A stretch of DNA of 64,000 nt from Metridium senile (GCA_949775045.1 OX459098.1:15857207-15921206); one strand, 5' to 3'. Numbered from the stretch's first letter, positions 1-13,915 are shown. Notes: a model not told the origin generated them from the letters alone. Numbers and translations are program-made.

Positions 1-990
<990 letters not shown>

Positions 991-1225
991 CAATTTTGTT
1001 ATTATTTTCACGTTTTCTTGTGAGCTTTTCAATTTTATTGATTACAATCAATTTAATTGAGCAAATTTTTGTGTAAACTATATCAAGAAGTACTGCCCAT
1101 TTCGCCGCTATAATTTGTTTTCTTGTGATAATTATAAATGACAATTTAAAGCATTTTATTTTTGTGAACACGTTTTGAGGACTGAGATATGAGAAGAATT
1201 GGGAGGATATGTATTCCACTTAAAG

Positions 1226-1505
1226 GAGTGACAAATTTGTGAGCAAATTAACTCCATATTGTTAAATAAAATGCTTTCGAAAACGCAAAACATACACCGA
1301 ATCGAAATATATGACGAAAAAGAGTGACAAATTTGTGAACAAATTAACTCCATATTGTATAATAAGATACTTTCGAAAACACAAAACATACACTAAATCG
1401 AAATATATGACGAAAAAGAGTGACAAATTCGTGAACAAATTAACTCCATACTGTATAATAAGATACTTTCGAAAACACAAAACATACACTAAATCGAAAT
1501 ATATG
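1226..1505. repeat. 96-bp tandem repeat, three copies
   Basis: GAGTGACAAATTTGTG recurs at 1226 and 1322, and with one change at 1418, exactly 96 bp apart. 96 is a multiple of three, so the array stays open in several frames. Confidence 0.92.
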
Positions 1506-2673
1506 GCGACCAGTTTGAATGACTATTATTTTTGACGGGCTATAGCCTCGCATACATGTGAAAACTCTATTAATTGATTTGCAGCGTGTGCACGAGGCTT
1601 CAAGGGACAGTCAAGAACATTAACCAGCCGCCATAATTTGATTCAGTCTGTATAAGTTTTCGTTTTTTGATAATTATAGTTATGCATTTGAACATGTTTT
1701 TGTCGAAACGATAAATTTAGAAGCTGGGTGATTTCGATTGACTTCATTTAAATCGAAATATCTAAAAAAAAAAAGGGAACAAAATTTAGATTTGCGAATA
1801 ATGTATTTTAGAAAGACGGTTTTTTCAATGGTTTGATATTTTTAAATATATTCTAATGGTATTTGTCCGATAAAATTAGAAGCTTGATGATAAGGATGGA
1901 GAAAAATCAAAATTGAAAAAGATCAAAACAAGACATAATCTAAATTTGCGCATAAGGTATTTTAGTAAGACGGTTTTTAATGGTTATTCTTAAATATAAT
2001 CTAATGTGTATTTGTCACAATAAATTAAGAATCTTGAAAAGAAAAAAAAGAAAAAATTAAATTTGCGCATAAGGTGTTTAGTAAGACTGTTTTTGATGGT
2101 TATTTGAAACGGTAAATTTAGTAGCTTTATAATTTACCATGCAGACAGAGGTTTTTTTTATAAAAAAGAAAATTATACTTTTCTCGTCGCTCTAACGGTA
2201 AAAAAAATCCTCTGATACCTGTTTGAAGGAGTATAATTTATACTATTCAACTCCATTGAAGAACTAATATTTTTAATTTTTGATAATTATTGTAAGTGTA
2301 TTTTTCGTTTGTTGTCGTGATGAATTTAAAATCGTTTATAAAGATGGCGCTATTTTACTATAAGTACCAGAATGCTTTTAAAATTTCCTATGATAATCAG
2401 TTTTGTATTTTCTCTAGAATTGACACTAACTATTTGACACATGCAAGTAGACAAAACAACATGGCGCTAGTTATATATGCAACTATTATGTTCAAATGTC
2501 CTTTTGCAAAAACATACACCCTTTCCGAGTTTGTCGCCCGTCGAAAGCTAGCAGTGGCGCAAAGGATCATGGATCAGTTCAGAAACTAATTAATGTGCTT
2601 TCTTGTTATCTAATAAGTCATTTCTCTATAACACATTGAAAAGCTTAGTGCGGCGACGTGGCCATGAAATTCT
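1506..2673. other. Non-coding, degenerate repeats
   Basis: AT-rich; a loose repeat containing AAATTTGCGCATAAGGTRTTTAG occurs near 1940 and 2060 (consensus description only), with a related copy near 1790. An open frame at 2296-2589 has no recognisable domain. Confidence 0.45.
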
Positions 2674-2911
2674 GGGGTTGAAGCGGAATATTTTGTATTC
2701 CGTATTCCGGTGTTGTCAATTACAAAGTATTCCCATTCCCACTTAATTTTTTTTACAAGTATTCTTTATTCTTCCTTAATTGAACCGAGTATTCCCAGTT
2801 CCTTATTTTGTTAAAAATATTCCGTATTCCTTAAACTTTTTTCCTCAAATATTCCGTATTCCACAATAATTTCTCCCGGTATTCCGGATTCCGGATTCCG
2901 CTTCAACCTCC
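2674..2911. mobile_element. MITE-like element rich in ATTCC
   Basis: Ends are inverted (left GGTTGAAGCGGAAT, right ATTCCGCTTCAACC) around a centre of degenerate TATTCCG/ATTCC repeats. Confidence 0.65.
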
Positions 2912-3091
2912 GAATGAAATCCCTGCGTTCTAGTAAAATATACCTAGGTTACCCATAATCCCCTGCGCTACTAGCTTCTAGGGTTTTCACTTCACGGGTG
3001 AACGGTTGTATATATAATTACTCACCTGAATAAATAAATAAAATAAATCACTTTTTTAACGTCTCAATCTTCTAGCTGTGCCCTATTATTA

Positions 3092-3308
3092 CAGTGCGAA
3101 TCGAAAAACCGTGGGCACCCAGAAATATTTTAGAAATCGTTTATTGTTTGTATAGTAACTCACAAACAACTCTAACTAAAAAAAGTTTATCATACTACAC
3201 ATCAGTCAAACTTCTTAGCGTGATATAGTAATTTCTGAGTTGTTCAACGAACCGAAAAACGATTTTTTTAAATATTTCTAGGTGCCCACGGTTTTGTGAT
3301 TCGCACTG
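3092..3308. mobile_element. MITE, family CAGTGCGAATC, copy 1
   Basis: Terminal inverted repeats CAGTGCGAATC...GATTCGCACTG flanked by TA on both sides, as with Tc1/mariner insertions. Subterminal CCGTGGGCACC inverted repeats. A second copy is at 45787-46001. Confidence 0.85.
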
Positions 3309-3440
3309 TAAATTGGGGAGACTCAGACTCAGACACACACTCACTACCTCTACGTTAATTATTTTGCTCACAACTTGGCTCACATGTCAGAACGTTTAGA
3401 CAAGAAAGGAGAATATATAGGTACATGACATGTTCCAACA

Positions 3441-3966
3441 TACAGCTATTTAAAAAAAAGTAGAATACTTAATACTGCATACTGAATAGTGCATTGCAAG
3501 ACCGAAATGCATTTTGGGTCATGCATGTAATATTGTTTAAAGTAAAATAAATAATAATTAGTTATCTAATTCTTAGTGTATTCCATTGAAAACAATATAC
3601 GAGCTTGTTATGGGGAGTAAATTGAGCGAAAACACTAGAACCATGAAACAAAAACAAAATAGTTACTAACTAATAGTTTTTATTTAGTGACTATTTAGTC
3701 AGTATCACTCAACCGGAAACATCAAATACAAAAGGAAACAATACCTCATTACAACTTTACTTGCCTTTGATAATAGACTAATGAAAACCACTCTAACAAA
3801 TAGTCGCTAAATAAGAACTATTACACACTAACAATTTGATTTTGTTTCATGGTTCTAGTGTTTTCGCTCTATCGCTGTATTTTATTATTTATTACGAATC
3901 AATGAGACCCACAATGCCCTTTGGTCTAGGACTATTCAGAATTCAACGTTTTTTTAAATAGCTGTA
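3441..3966. mobile_element. Outer inverted-repeat element hosting a nested MITE
   Basis: ACAGCTATTTAAAAAAA at the left and its complement at the right, with further imperfect matches inside (including ACTATTCAG near 3931). The element at 3624-3869 lies within it. Confidence 0.6.
3624..3869. mobile_element. Nested MITE, GAGCGAAAACACTAG family, copy 1
   Basis: Ends GAGCGAAAACACTAGAACC and the exact complement. A diverged copy is at 20948-21159 and shares the interior CTCATTACAACTTTACTTG. Confidence 0.8.
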
Positions 3967-4705
3967 TTAGAAATCATTTATTGTGAACATCTGTGAACTG
4001 TGAACATCTGCAAGCTTAAGTTTGCCGATGTTAAAAGGCTTTAGGCCTAGTTCAAACGTCGCATCTATGTACTGAGCAAAACTGAAAAACCGCACAAACA
4101 ATAAAAACTCAAAACCTCATCAACATTTACTATAAATCCGCAACCGCAACAAATATATAAATTTCGAACAAAACAAAACCACCGGAAGTGAAAGATCTCA
4201 ACGATCTTTTTACGCGCCCGACAATGAAAACGAAACCTCAAACCGCTCAGTTTTGAAAAACCGCCAAACCGCACATATGAATGGAGAAAAAAAAAAACAC
4301 TAAACTGCACCAAAAACGCGACACCGCATAAACGCAGACATTTACGCCCATCTCTATACATATGAAAGGTTGAAACTTACATGCGAAAATATTGTAAAAT
4401 CCTGATTTATAAAGAATTTCATGTAAAGTATTAAGTTATCCCCGTTTAATAAGGAGATGGGATGCAATTCCAAAGCTATTTTTATGCTTGCTCTATTACT
4501 CTTTCCACTCGGTTTCCACAACAGGAATATGGTGATCATTTGACAAATTGACCATATTGACCATTGATTTACTAGCTTCATGTACGGGTTGAAATTAATG
4601 AACGAGTTTTCGAGTATGAGAGGTCTAGTAGTCAGCCAAAATATGATAGACTACTTATTGCCAATTCGGTAGCCTTTACTTGATTTAGGTTACATGTATG
4701 AGAAG

Positions 4706-4763
4706 CGACAAACGAACGAACGAACGAGCGAACGAACGAGCGAGCGAACGAACGAACGAACGA

Positions 4764-4794
<31 letters not shown>

Positions 4795-4852
4795 AACGAA
4801 CGAACGAACGAACGAACGAACGAACGAACGAACGAACGAACGAACGAACGAA
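4706..4852. repeat. (CGAA)n microsatellite
   Basis: About 145 bp of CGAA units with a few CGAG interruptions. Open in several frames but not a gene. Confidence 0.97.
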
Positions 4853-5337
4853 TTGGCCATAGGCTCTGCAGCTTTTATATTTTCAAAGGGTTAAACCAGG
4901 ATTAGCACTAACACAGGATTAACTCTATAGGCTTTAACAACTGTTAAATCAGGATTTGCACTTACCCAAGAGTTCATTCAGGATCAGTTAGCTCTAACCC
5001 AGAGTTAATTATTTCGATTTTTTAAGAGTTGAACAAGGATCAGAACTATAAAACAGGATTAACTCCAAAGTGTTTTTATACGGAGTTAACCAGGTACTTA
5101 GTAAAATCCTATCTTTTCTGCTAAAAATATATCAATTCTATTCTATTTTTAGCATTTGTTAAAATTCGCGTTTCTTAATTCCTTCAAACCACCTGGATCC
5201 GATTGTTTCAGATATGTTAGAGTTTATTTAACAAGACACGGAATATATCATATAAACTATGACGTCATTAGATAGATGTTTTAACTGATTTCCTGCTACC
5301 TTTATTAAGAGGGTGTATTTGAGTTGGACATCTCAGT
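4853..5337. repeat. Degenerate repeats of GGATTAACTC type
   Basis: Irregular copies of an AGGATTAACTC-like word between about 4895 and 5095, then unremarkable AT-rich DNA. Confidence 0.4.
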
Positions 5338-5475
5338 GGGGCCGGTTGTACGAAGGGTGGATAAAGTTATCCGCGGATAAACGTTATCCACTGCATAGGT
5401 TTTTTATAGATTTTATCCGCTAGATAAGGATTTATCCGGTGGATAGCGCTATTCAGGCTTCGTACAACCGGCCCC
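5338..5475. mobile_element. MITE, GGGGCCGGTTGTACGAAG family, copy 1
   Basis: Terminal inverted repeats GGGGCCGGTTGTACGAAG...CTTCGTACAACCGGCCCC with subterminal TTATCC repeats. About 60 bp of right flank is also shared with the copy at 51210. Confidence 0.9.
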
Positions 5476-5628
5476 TGTTCATTTCGTTATATTTATTCGC
5501 TCGTTTGTTTTTATGTGTGATTTTTCTTGGTGGTTTTTTGTTGTTTTTCGACCAAGGTTGAATATATTTGTTGATATTGTTGCTGGTTGAGCAATTGGAC
5601 CCGTTTATTTTATGGTAGAATAAATAGT

Positions 5629-6905
5629 ATTCATTCATTCGTTCGTTCGTTCGTTCATTTCTCGTTTAATCCTTTCATCCATCCATCCATCCATCCCTTC
5701 ATCCATCCATCCATCTATTCATCCATTCATTCATCTATTCATCCATTCATTCATCTATTCATCCATTCATTCATCTATTCATCCATTCATTCATCTATTC
5801 ATCCATTCATTCAAATCTCGTGTAATCCTTTCATCCTTCCATCCATTCCTTTATCCATCCCTTCATCCTTTCATCCTTCCATTCATTAATTCATCCATTT
5901 CTTCATCCATCCCTTCATCCCTTCATCCATCCCTTCATCCTTCCATTCATCCCTTCATCCTTCCATTCATTAATTCATCCATTTCTTCATCCATCCCTTC
6001 ATCCTTTAATCCTTCCATTCATTAATTCATCCATTTCTCCATCCATCCCTTCATCCATCCCTTCATCCTTCCATTCATTAATTCATCCATTTCTTCATCC
6101 ATTCATTCATCTACTCATTCCTTCATTTCTCATTTAATCCATCCATCCATTCATTATTGATAGATTCTTCCATCCATCCATTCGATATCGATAGATTCTT
6201 CCATCTTTTAATCCATCCATTCATCCATTCATTCAAATCTCGTGTAATCCTTTCATCCATTCCTTTATCCATCCTTTCATCCATCCATCCATTCATCTAC
6301 TCATCCATTCATTCAAATCTCGTGTAATCCTTTCATCTCTTCATCCATCCCTTCATCCATCCCTTCATCCCTTCATCCATTCCTTTATCCATCCCTTCAT
6401 CCCTTCATCCATTCCTTTATCCATCCCTTCATCCATCCCTTCATCCATCCCTTCATCCATCCCTTCATCCTTCCATTCATCCTTTCATCCTTCCATTCAT
6501 TAATTCATCCATTTCTTCATCCATTCCTTCATCTACTCATTCCTTCATTTCTCATTTAATCCATCCATCCATTCATTATTGATAGATTCTTCCATCCATC
6601 CATTCGATATCGATAGATTCTTCCATCTTTTAATCCATCCATCCATTCATTATTGATAGATTCTTCCATCCATCCATTCGATATCGATAGATTCGTCCAT
6701 CTTTTAATCCATCCATTCATCCATTCATTTCTCATTTAATCCATCCATATTTTCATTTATTGATATATTCTTCCATCTATTAATCCATCCATCTATCCAT
6801 TCGCCCATTCATTCATCTATCCATCCATTCATCCTGCATCCATCCATTCACATTTATTAATTCGTCTATTTCTTGCACTAATCCATCTCAATCATTCATT
6901 CACGT
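5629..6905. repeat. CATC/CATT tetranucleotide field
   Basis: About 1.3 kb of ATCC, TTCA and CTTC units with internal larger duplications (segments with ATTGATAGATTCTTCC recur at about 6155, 6577 and 6650). It starts after GAATAAATAGTATTCATTC, which looks like a retroelement tail. Confidence 0.95.
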
Positions 6906-7518
6906 GTTCAGCTGTCATTTTAAAACGTGATGTGGGATCCTTTTAATATGCATGAGACCAAAATCAAAGGAAATTGCAATTTACTGAATTGTCTATATGT
7001 GTCTTCGGCAGCTGAACATTGCGTAATAAAAAAAATCACTTTAATGTCTCACAGTATTTTGCCTGCAGAAACAAGTGCCCTACTAATTGGGGAAGACTCA
7101 GACTCACAAGTACCTGATATTTTGGCACGCAACTCTGCTCAACTCTGTTCAAAACTGTCATTTCCAGATTTATGAAATTGCACTATCAATTTCCCAAAAC
7201 TCATTTAGTGAACTGACACAGCAATAATTATATAATATCAAAATGTGAGCATCAGTTCACGTGCTTGCTATTGTATTACAATCAATTTTGTTGATAACAA
7301 GTGTAATTTCAATATATTACTAGCACAAAACCAGCATTTATTTCGATCTTGGCTTGATGCTTATTGTTCTAGCGGCGACAACGATTTATGAAATAAGTGT
7401 TAACAAGACAAATAAACTAAGAACCAGAATTCGAAGCAGATGCATGGCGATAAATGCTTTTGCGGCCTGCTGCGCGCGCGTGGCGTTCGGCCCGCTAACC
7501 TGAATGTTAATTTTAAAG
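6906..7518. other. Non-coding, nothing recognised
   Basis: Open frame at 6927-7175 has no recognisable domain. Confidence 0.4.
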
Positions 7519-7752
7519 GCCCGTTTACACTAGCAATTTTGTCGCTCGACAAGAGCTGCGATTTCAATAGCGATTTTATCGCAGATTTGTCAACGTTACT
7601 TTGAACATGCTCGAAATTTAGTGCAATTTGCAGCGACTTTCTGTCTCCTAAATTCGAGCGTATTCGAAATTGAGGCGACAAAGCTGCGATAACTGATCGC
7701 CATTGAAACGCAGCTCTATGTCGCGCGACAAAATTGCTAGTGTAAACGGGGC
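7519..7752. mobile_element. MITE with GCCCGTTTACAC ends
   Basis: Inverted ends of about 30 bp built on CCCGTTTACACTAGCAATTT, with further GCTGCGAT/ATCGCAG palindromes inside. Confidence 0.85.
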
Positions 7753-8589
7753 TTTTGACAGGACAGTTGAATATTTATCCTCGCATACTAATGACAATTG
7801 TACTTACTCCATGTGAAATTTTAAACAGTACACAGGTTTAATCAATTCTTTTTAATTAATTTATTAATCTACAATCATTTGCAAAATATCGGGAAATCTG
7901 TTTTCAATTGGTAATTTTCCCGCCACAAAATTCAACGCGAGCTGGCAAATTTTTTCCCGCCAATTTTGCAACTTTTATTTTTCCTGCCAAAACTACTTAC
8001 ACATTCCGTGAGCGCGGCGCTGGTTTTTTTTTCGCCAAAAATTGCATGATATCACCGTTTCAAAGCTAAAATTGTTTCATGTATTCTTTAGTTTTGCATA
8101 TATGTGTTTCTGGACGTTGAAGTTTGAAGTCTGGAAAGCAAACCAACATAAGTTTGATAAACAAATGTCTGTTAAAAGCTTTCGCAAAGGTAGTGTTTGA
8201 AGTGGCCTATTAAAGTCCGGATTTTGGCTTGTCTTTAGTTATAAATATCATTATTGGTTATTTATTCGCTTTTTTTAATCAATCATTTTATATTTTTTAT
8301 TAAGTTTCATTATCATTAGCTTTCATCAGTTATCTCTTATCTTATCATAACTAATAATTTTTCAACTTGGCAAAAAAAATTATTGTCGATTTTATTAATT
8401 CGTGTCCAGTAATTTACTTAGGTTATCGTAGATTCAAGGGCCTGTTCAATTACAGAGATGTTCTCTATTTATTTAGAATAGTAATAATATGATTTCGAAT
8501 TCAATATGGAATTAATTTGTATGAGTTTGTTTTTCATTTCTTAAAGAGTTCGTAATTGCACCAGTAGAGCAGATTCAATTTAGGCTTTT
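7753..8589. other. Non-coding, nothing recognised
   Basis: AT-rich intergenic DNA without open frames of note. Confidence 0.5.
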
Positions 8590-9141
8590 AGTCCGGGAGC
8601 AGATGTCGCCGAAAGAAGTGCCGTGGAATTTTCGTGAAGATTAAACGCGACCTGTGTAGAAGTGTTGAGTAGGACCTAAAGAACATTTTAAATGTTGTCG
8701 GCACTTCTGTAAGTCGTGCAGGGGGGGCCTATACGGGGCGTTTGAAAACTACCCACTCTAATCTTGCATGAAAACGAGGCTGAATCATAAAAACTAAATG
8801 AAAGCTGGTCTTAAATTGGTATTTTTCAAAATAATATTACGTTTTTTGATAGTCTGAGATGTTGTTCTGAATATCATCGTTTGTAGGGATAATTATAGGG
8901 GTCACGTGACCGGAAGTTAAGGCTCAATTTTCTTGTTATCCTAAAAATGACTTAAAAATTGGACTAAACTTGAAACTACAAATGAAAGTTTGATTCTATT
9001 AACATTTTAATCATCCCTGTCATCATTTTCGTCGCACTCACTCTTGTTGATAGTAGCTGTCTTTCCACACGAATTATCACTGTCACAAGAAGAACAGAGG
9101 TTAATTGGTGCAGTTTAAGCCCGGTTTTCGACACTGAGTGA
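8590..9141 (+). repeat. Left terminal inverted repeat of the palindromic transposon
   Basis: Begins AGTCCGGGAGCA and ends CGACACTGAGTGAG; mirrored at 11230-11774. Confidence 0.85.
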
Positions 9142-9726
9142 GCATTTGTTTTTATTTACACCCACACCAAATAGATTACTGCTTTCGGTGCGGGCAGTTG
9201 TTTTGTCATTACAGGGATCCATTCATCTTTCTCACATCAATCATCTGGTTGTGGCAAACTGGGCCGGACTGCCAACACAATCGTTATTCTAGCATCTTGT
9301 AGCACTACCATCATGTGCAAAATTGTTATGAGCGTTTTCGTTTTCGTTTTAAAAAATATACAAAATCTATCAATTTGATTTGCAAACCCCCTTCCCCCCT
9401 AAGCAATGTTGATTGGTCTTTCAAATGACAACCGTTTCACATTCCCACAATTCAACATTGATACGGGTGAGAAGGGGAAACGGAAAATTGATGTTGAAAT
9501 ATTTTTCATGTTAAAACCAGATAATGCCCCAAGGTATTTTTCACATGATTGTAGTATCTTGTAGTGAGCGCCTCATAAAGTGCGCACTGCGTTGGTGGTA
9601 GCCTGTTTTACTGAACCTGATTCTTGCGAAACATCTCCAGCCTGTAGTGAGGTCTTTGCCCAGAGCACAAGTCGGACCAAGCTTAATCACACCAAAGGAG
9701 TGCCAAAGGATATGTCTTGGAAACCC

Positions 9727-9927
9727 TTAGATACAACAGGGGACGGGGACGTCCGTGTTTGCATGGGAATGGATAAACAACTCAGAAGCACCGTTGGCAG
9801 TTGCGCCTAGAGCATGGAGCAAGAACTTTGCATCCACCTTTTGTTGATTACTTTGAAGATGGTCTACACCTTGATGTGTTTCAAGACTTGTACATCCCCA
9901 GGCCATAGTTACATCATATCTCAGCAC
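9727..9927 (-). pseudogene. Mirror copy of the decayed transposon protein fragment
   Basis: Reads THQGVDHLQSNQQKVDAK and NGASELFIHS on the opposite strand, matching 10530-10690. It then loses similarity near 9727. Confidence 0.6.
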
Positions 9928-10529
9928 GATCGAGGAACTTCTCTGCCAGGTACTGTTTTAGCTCGTTCTTAGTCTTAGCAATGATGAGACAGGATCTTTT
10001 GCATGGCGACCTAGCATAATAAAATTATAATAAATTGATTTTCAAATATTGCGGAATATAGCATGAAAATGATCAATTACACATTATTTAGCGATATATG
10101 GGATCTTGACCAGCCTGACTTTTAACTCCACACGTCTGGGAGATGCAGTGTGATACACTGAGAGCTCCGATTCCATGACAAGCCAAACGATATAAAATAT
10201 TGCGTATAATTACAAGGAAGTATGAATCCATCGATAAGGTCTGCTTGATTTTCGACCGATATGATTTACCATCGTCCCTTGAAACAAGTACCCAAGATAA
10301 AAGACAGGCTGGTCAAGATCCCATATATTGTAATGTGCAATTGATCAGTTTCATGCTATATTTAAAATCAATTTATTATAAGTTTTTATTAAGGTCGCCA
10401 TGCAAAGACTCCTGTCTCATCATGGGTACGACTAAGAACGAACTAACGATGTACCTGGCAGTTCCTCGTTCACCGTTCCTCGCCGATCAAGCTGAGATCA
10501 CGTAACTACGGGCTGATGTGGCCTGACGA

Positions 10530-10947
10530 TGTACAAGTCTTGCAACACATAAAGGTGTAGACCATCTTCAAAGTAATCAAGAAAAGCTGGATACAAAGAT
10601 ATTGCTCAATGCTCTAGACGAAACTGCCAACGGAGCTACAGAGTTGTTTAACAATTCCCCAGATATGGACGTCCTCGTCCTATCTTGAAGACGATACCCA
10701 GAGCTGTGTCAGAAGACATCGTTTGTCACTGGCACTGGTAATAATCATGGTGTGATTGAGCTTGATCCGATTGATTGTGCTCTGGACAGTGGTAAATTGG
10801 CAGCACTACCCGTTTTCCACGCCGCTGATATAACTGGGAGGTTTTTTTTGGAAAAGAGAAAAGTTGCTTGCGTGGAACCTTGGAACAATACTGCACCCAA
10901 CAGAGACATGTGTAGAGAAGCATGTCTGCTAACTGTATCAGCCTAGG
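10530..10947 (+). pseudogene. Decayed transposon-encoded protein, C-terminal part
   Basis: Reads THKGVDHLQSNQEKLDTK, NGATELF and MDVLVLS, then an in-frame stop, then RRYPELCQKTSFVTGTG and LAALPVFHAADITG. This order (a QE-type start, a DVLVL strand, then LPxxHAxxxxD) resembles uncharacterised transposon-associated proteins common in cnidarian and fish genomes (recollection, not a search). The stop and the missing residues around HAADITG mark it as broken. Confidence 0.6.
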
Positions 10948-11229
10948 ACAGCCATCGCCGAAGTCAAAGACCTTAGTCAAAGGCTTAGTGGAAAGAAAAA
11001 GTACCGGGGATGCTCGTCGGAAATTTTCAACAATACCCCTAATCATACCGGAAGTCTTTTAAAAAGGGCGTGGCTGGATGAATTTTACCCCCTAAGAGAT
11101 ACCACATTAATTGATGATATTAATATATGTATCAGAAGCAAATATCGATGCGCTCTCCTCTCCTTTTTCGACACCTTAAAGCGGAGGTCAAACAACTATG
11201 ATAGTTGATGATAATTGAAGGCGTCTCAA

Positions 11230-11774
11230 CTCACTCAGTGTCGAAAACCGGGCTTGAACTGCACCAACCTCTGTTCTTCTTGTGACAGTGATAATTCGTG
11301 TGGAAAGACAGCTACTATCAACAAGAGTGAGTGCGACGAAAATGATGACAGGGATGATTAAAATGTTAATAGAATCAAACTTTCATTTGTAGTTTCAAGT
11401 TTAGTCAGTTTAGTCCAATTTTTAAGTCATTTTTAGGATAACAAGAAAATTGAGCCTTAACTTCCGGTCACGTGACCCCTATAATTATCCCTACAAACGA
11501 TGATAATCAGTACAACATCTCAGACTATCAAAAAACGTAATATTATATTGAAAAATACCAATTTAAGACCAGCTTTCATTTAGTTTTTATGATTCAGCCT
11601 CGTTTTCATGCAAGATTAGAGTGGGTAGTTTTCAAACGCCCCGTAGGCCCCCCCTGCACGACTCACAGAATTGCCGACAACATTTAAAATGTACTTTAGG
11701 TCCTACTCAACACTTCTACACAGGTCGCGTTTAATCTTCACGAAAATCCCACGGCACTACATGTGCTCCCAGAC
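11230..11774 (-). repeat. Right terminal inverted repeat of the palindromic transposon
   Basis: Inverted copy of 8590-9141, with small indels at the outer end. Confidence 0.85.
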
Positions 11775-13670
11775 TATTTTGAAAAGCAAACCTTTTACCT
11801 AAAAACGTTTTAATAATTTCTTGAAAATCAAATTTCCTCGAAACAGCAATACTCTTAGCCAATTAGTATCGAGAAATTTATATCAGAACGTATGGTTTAA
11901 GTTTCTTATAATTGCTTAAGAGACTTAAGAATTTCCAGACTGAGTTATTAAAACATCGATCAAGTAACTCCTTTTTTTCAACTGGACATGTTTACTGCTA
12001 CATGTAGTATTTTATTACCGCTAGTTAGTTAAGTAGAACGAACAGAATTGCACAATACCGCTGTGTGAACAAGAAACAAAAATAAAGTGTATATGTATAC
12101 ATTGAAATATGGATAAAAAATATAAACACCTTCTTAAAAGCTACTGAAAAGTGTGTTATTTGTATAGTAAATACCACAATTCGTGAAGAATTAATGGAAA
12201 ATATCACGAGTTTTTAGTTTGGTCAAAGTTGTTTTAATAAAGCCACGAGTTCGTAGCCCCACCAACTTTCACTGCATTGAAATACAAGGGACATTTTTCA
12301 TCAATTCTTCGAGAACTTGAGTGGTATTTCCTTTTAAAAATACATCTGCAGAAAATATGATTTTCTGAAGTACTCCGGTAGTTCTATATTTCAAACAACA
12401 ACGCAAGATACAAATTTCCTAACTTTTTTTTATTTTTAATTCCATGCAGGATATGTGCAATATCATTTATCAATTTGCAACGGATTAAGAGAAAATCTAC
12501 AATCAGTCAGTCGATCGGAAACAAGTATTTTACAGTGTTGTCATTAATTTAATCGTATAGCTTCTGTATATGTTCTTTTAATTTGTTATACAAATTTACC
12601 TAAAATAGAGCTGTACAAAATTTGCTAGTCGACTACAGAAAATTAACATTAAATACAAGAAACAATTTTAGCTTTGAAGCTTAATGTGTAAAGTAGTTTT
12701 GGCTAGAAATAAAAGGCAAAGCAAAATTGTTAGGAAAAAATTGTCCAGCGCGCGCTCAGTGATGTTTGGTAATATGGCGGGAAAATACACATTCGCTTGG
12801 CGGCCAAATTTCGGAGTACATAAGTTTTAAATGTAAATACATAAGGAGTACCACAATAGTCAAAATTTCTGGAAAGTGCACTTAACAGGACAATAAACAC
12901 GGCTTTGAATTTGACCAAACGGTCACACTTTATATTATAAGTGCGTCCTGATTTAAAAAAAAGATGACCTTATATCTGTCATTGCGCATGACCAAAAAAG
13001 CTCTTATCATTCAAGTAATCTGCCTGATCAGGAAAGTCTGAAAATCATTGTTGTTTTAACATATCCAAAATCCTTGTTAGCTTTAAAACTCGATTTCTGC
13101 ATAAAAGAATTACTTATAATTTGAGGAAAAGTATTATGTTTTTACATATGAGTTCTCTTTGACATAGGTAAATTTTCGTGCTCTGGAGTTGTATTTGTCA
13201 AGCATCGAGAGGTTGCAAATATTTCATACCGCCAAGAAAACCTAAATTAGCGACTGGAAAATCAAAGAGAAAAGACCAACTAGCTGTAATTTATAGGTAA
13301 GTTTTGATAGAAATTACTTAACAAGAAGTATAAATTAGATTGAAATTGATATTGAACTTTGTTTTTAATTTTCTCTTAGCAACGATGTAGTATCGAATGT
13401 AGTACAATAAATAAAACTTATAATAAATAACATTTTACAGCGCCTGTCCAAGTCTGTCCTAGGTGCTTCAAAAAGTACAACTAAAAAAGGTTAAATGAGT
13501 AAATTATAAATTGGTAAAACTAGAAGCACTAGTTCAATGCCGGCTCATGAAGATGCGAACAGCAGGGCTTCAAATTTGAAGTCATGCAAATTCCTCTCCG
13601 ATTTTCAATGATATCTGACTAGATATCTACACATTTTAACACTATGATCGGTTACATTTGTTAATATTTT
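11775..13670. other. Non-coding, nothing firm
   Basis: AT-rich. A possible unassigned exon, acceptor TTTGACATAG near 13165 and donor ATAG/GTAAGT near 13296, is closed in the two frames read through, so it is not called a coding exon. Confidence 0.4.
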
Positions 13671-13915
13671 GCCAGTACGTTTAATTATTAAAAAAGGGCA
13701 GTAAAAAAACAAACATGTAGTACTTGTTTAAAAAAAATTACATCAAACATTTTGCCTGTTTATTAAAAAAAGGCAGTTAAAAAAAAAAGTAGTACTTGTT
13801 TAAAAAAAAAATTACATCAAACACATCAAACATTTTGCCAGTTTATTAAAAAAGGCAGTAAAAAAAACCATGTAATACTTGTTTAAAAAAAATGACATCA
13901 AACACGTTTTAAATT
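13671..13915. repeat. Tandem repeat of about 75-110 bp, three copies
   Basis: GGCAGTAAAAAAAC-type word followed by TAGTACTTGTTTAAAAAAA and TTACATCAAACA recurs at about 13700, 13770 and 13855. Confidence 0.75.

Larger units (their letters stand above)
8590..11774. mobile_element. 3.2-kb palindromic DNA transposon with long terminal inverted repeats
   Basis: Left arm 8590-9141 and right arm 11230-11774 are inverted copies, highly similar over about 550 bp (shared marks GTCACGTGACCGGAAGTTAA and CACTCACTCTTGTTGATAG). A second inverted pair lies inside: 9727-10125 against about 10310-10690, around a non-palindromic centre. Both inner arms encode the same protein fragment outward in opposite directions, so the element is largely an inverted dimer of a decayed transposon. 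No recognised transposase core is left. Confidence 0.85.

Noticed and set aside
5587..5889. 100-residue His/Pro/Ser/Ile frame
   Set aside because: Translation of CATC/CATT repeats.
9580..9810. 76-residue open frame on the plus strand of the palindromic transposon
   Set aside because: Antisense to the mirrored transposon protein fragment; no independent support.
13165..13296. Possible exon with acceptor and donor
   Set aside because: The two frames read through both contain stops and no upstream or downstream partner exon was recognised.
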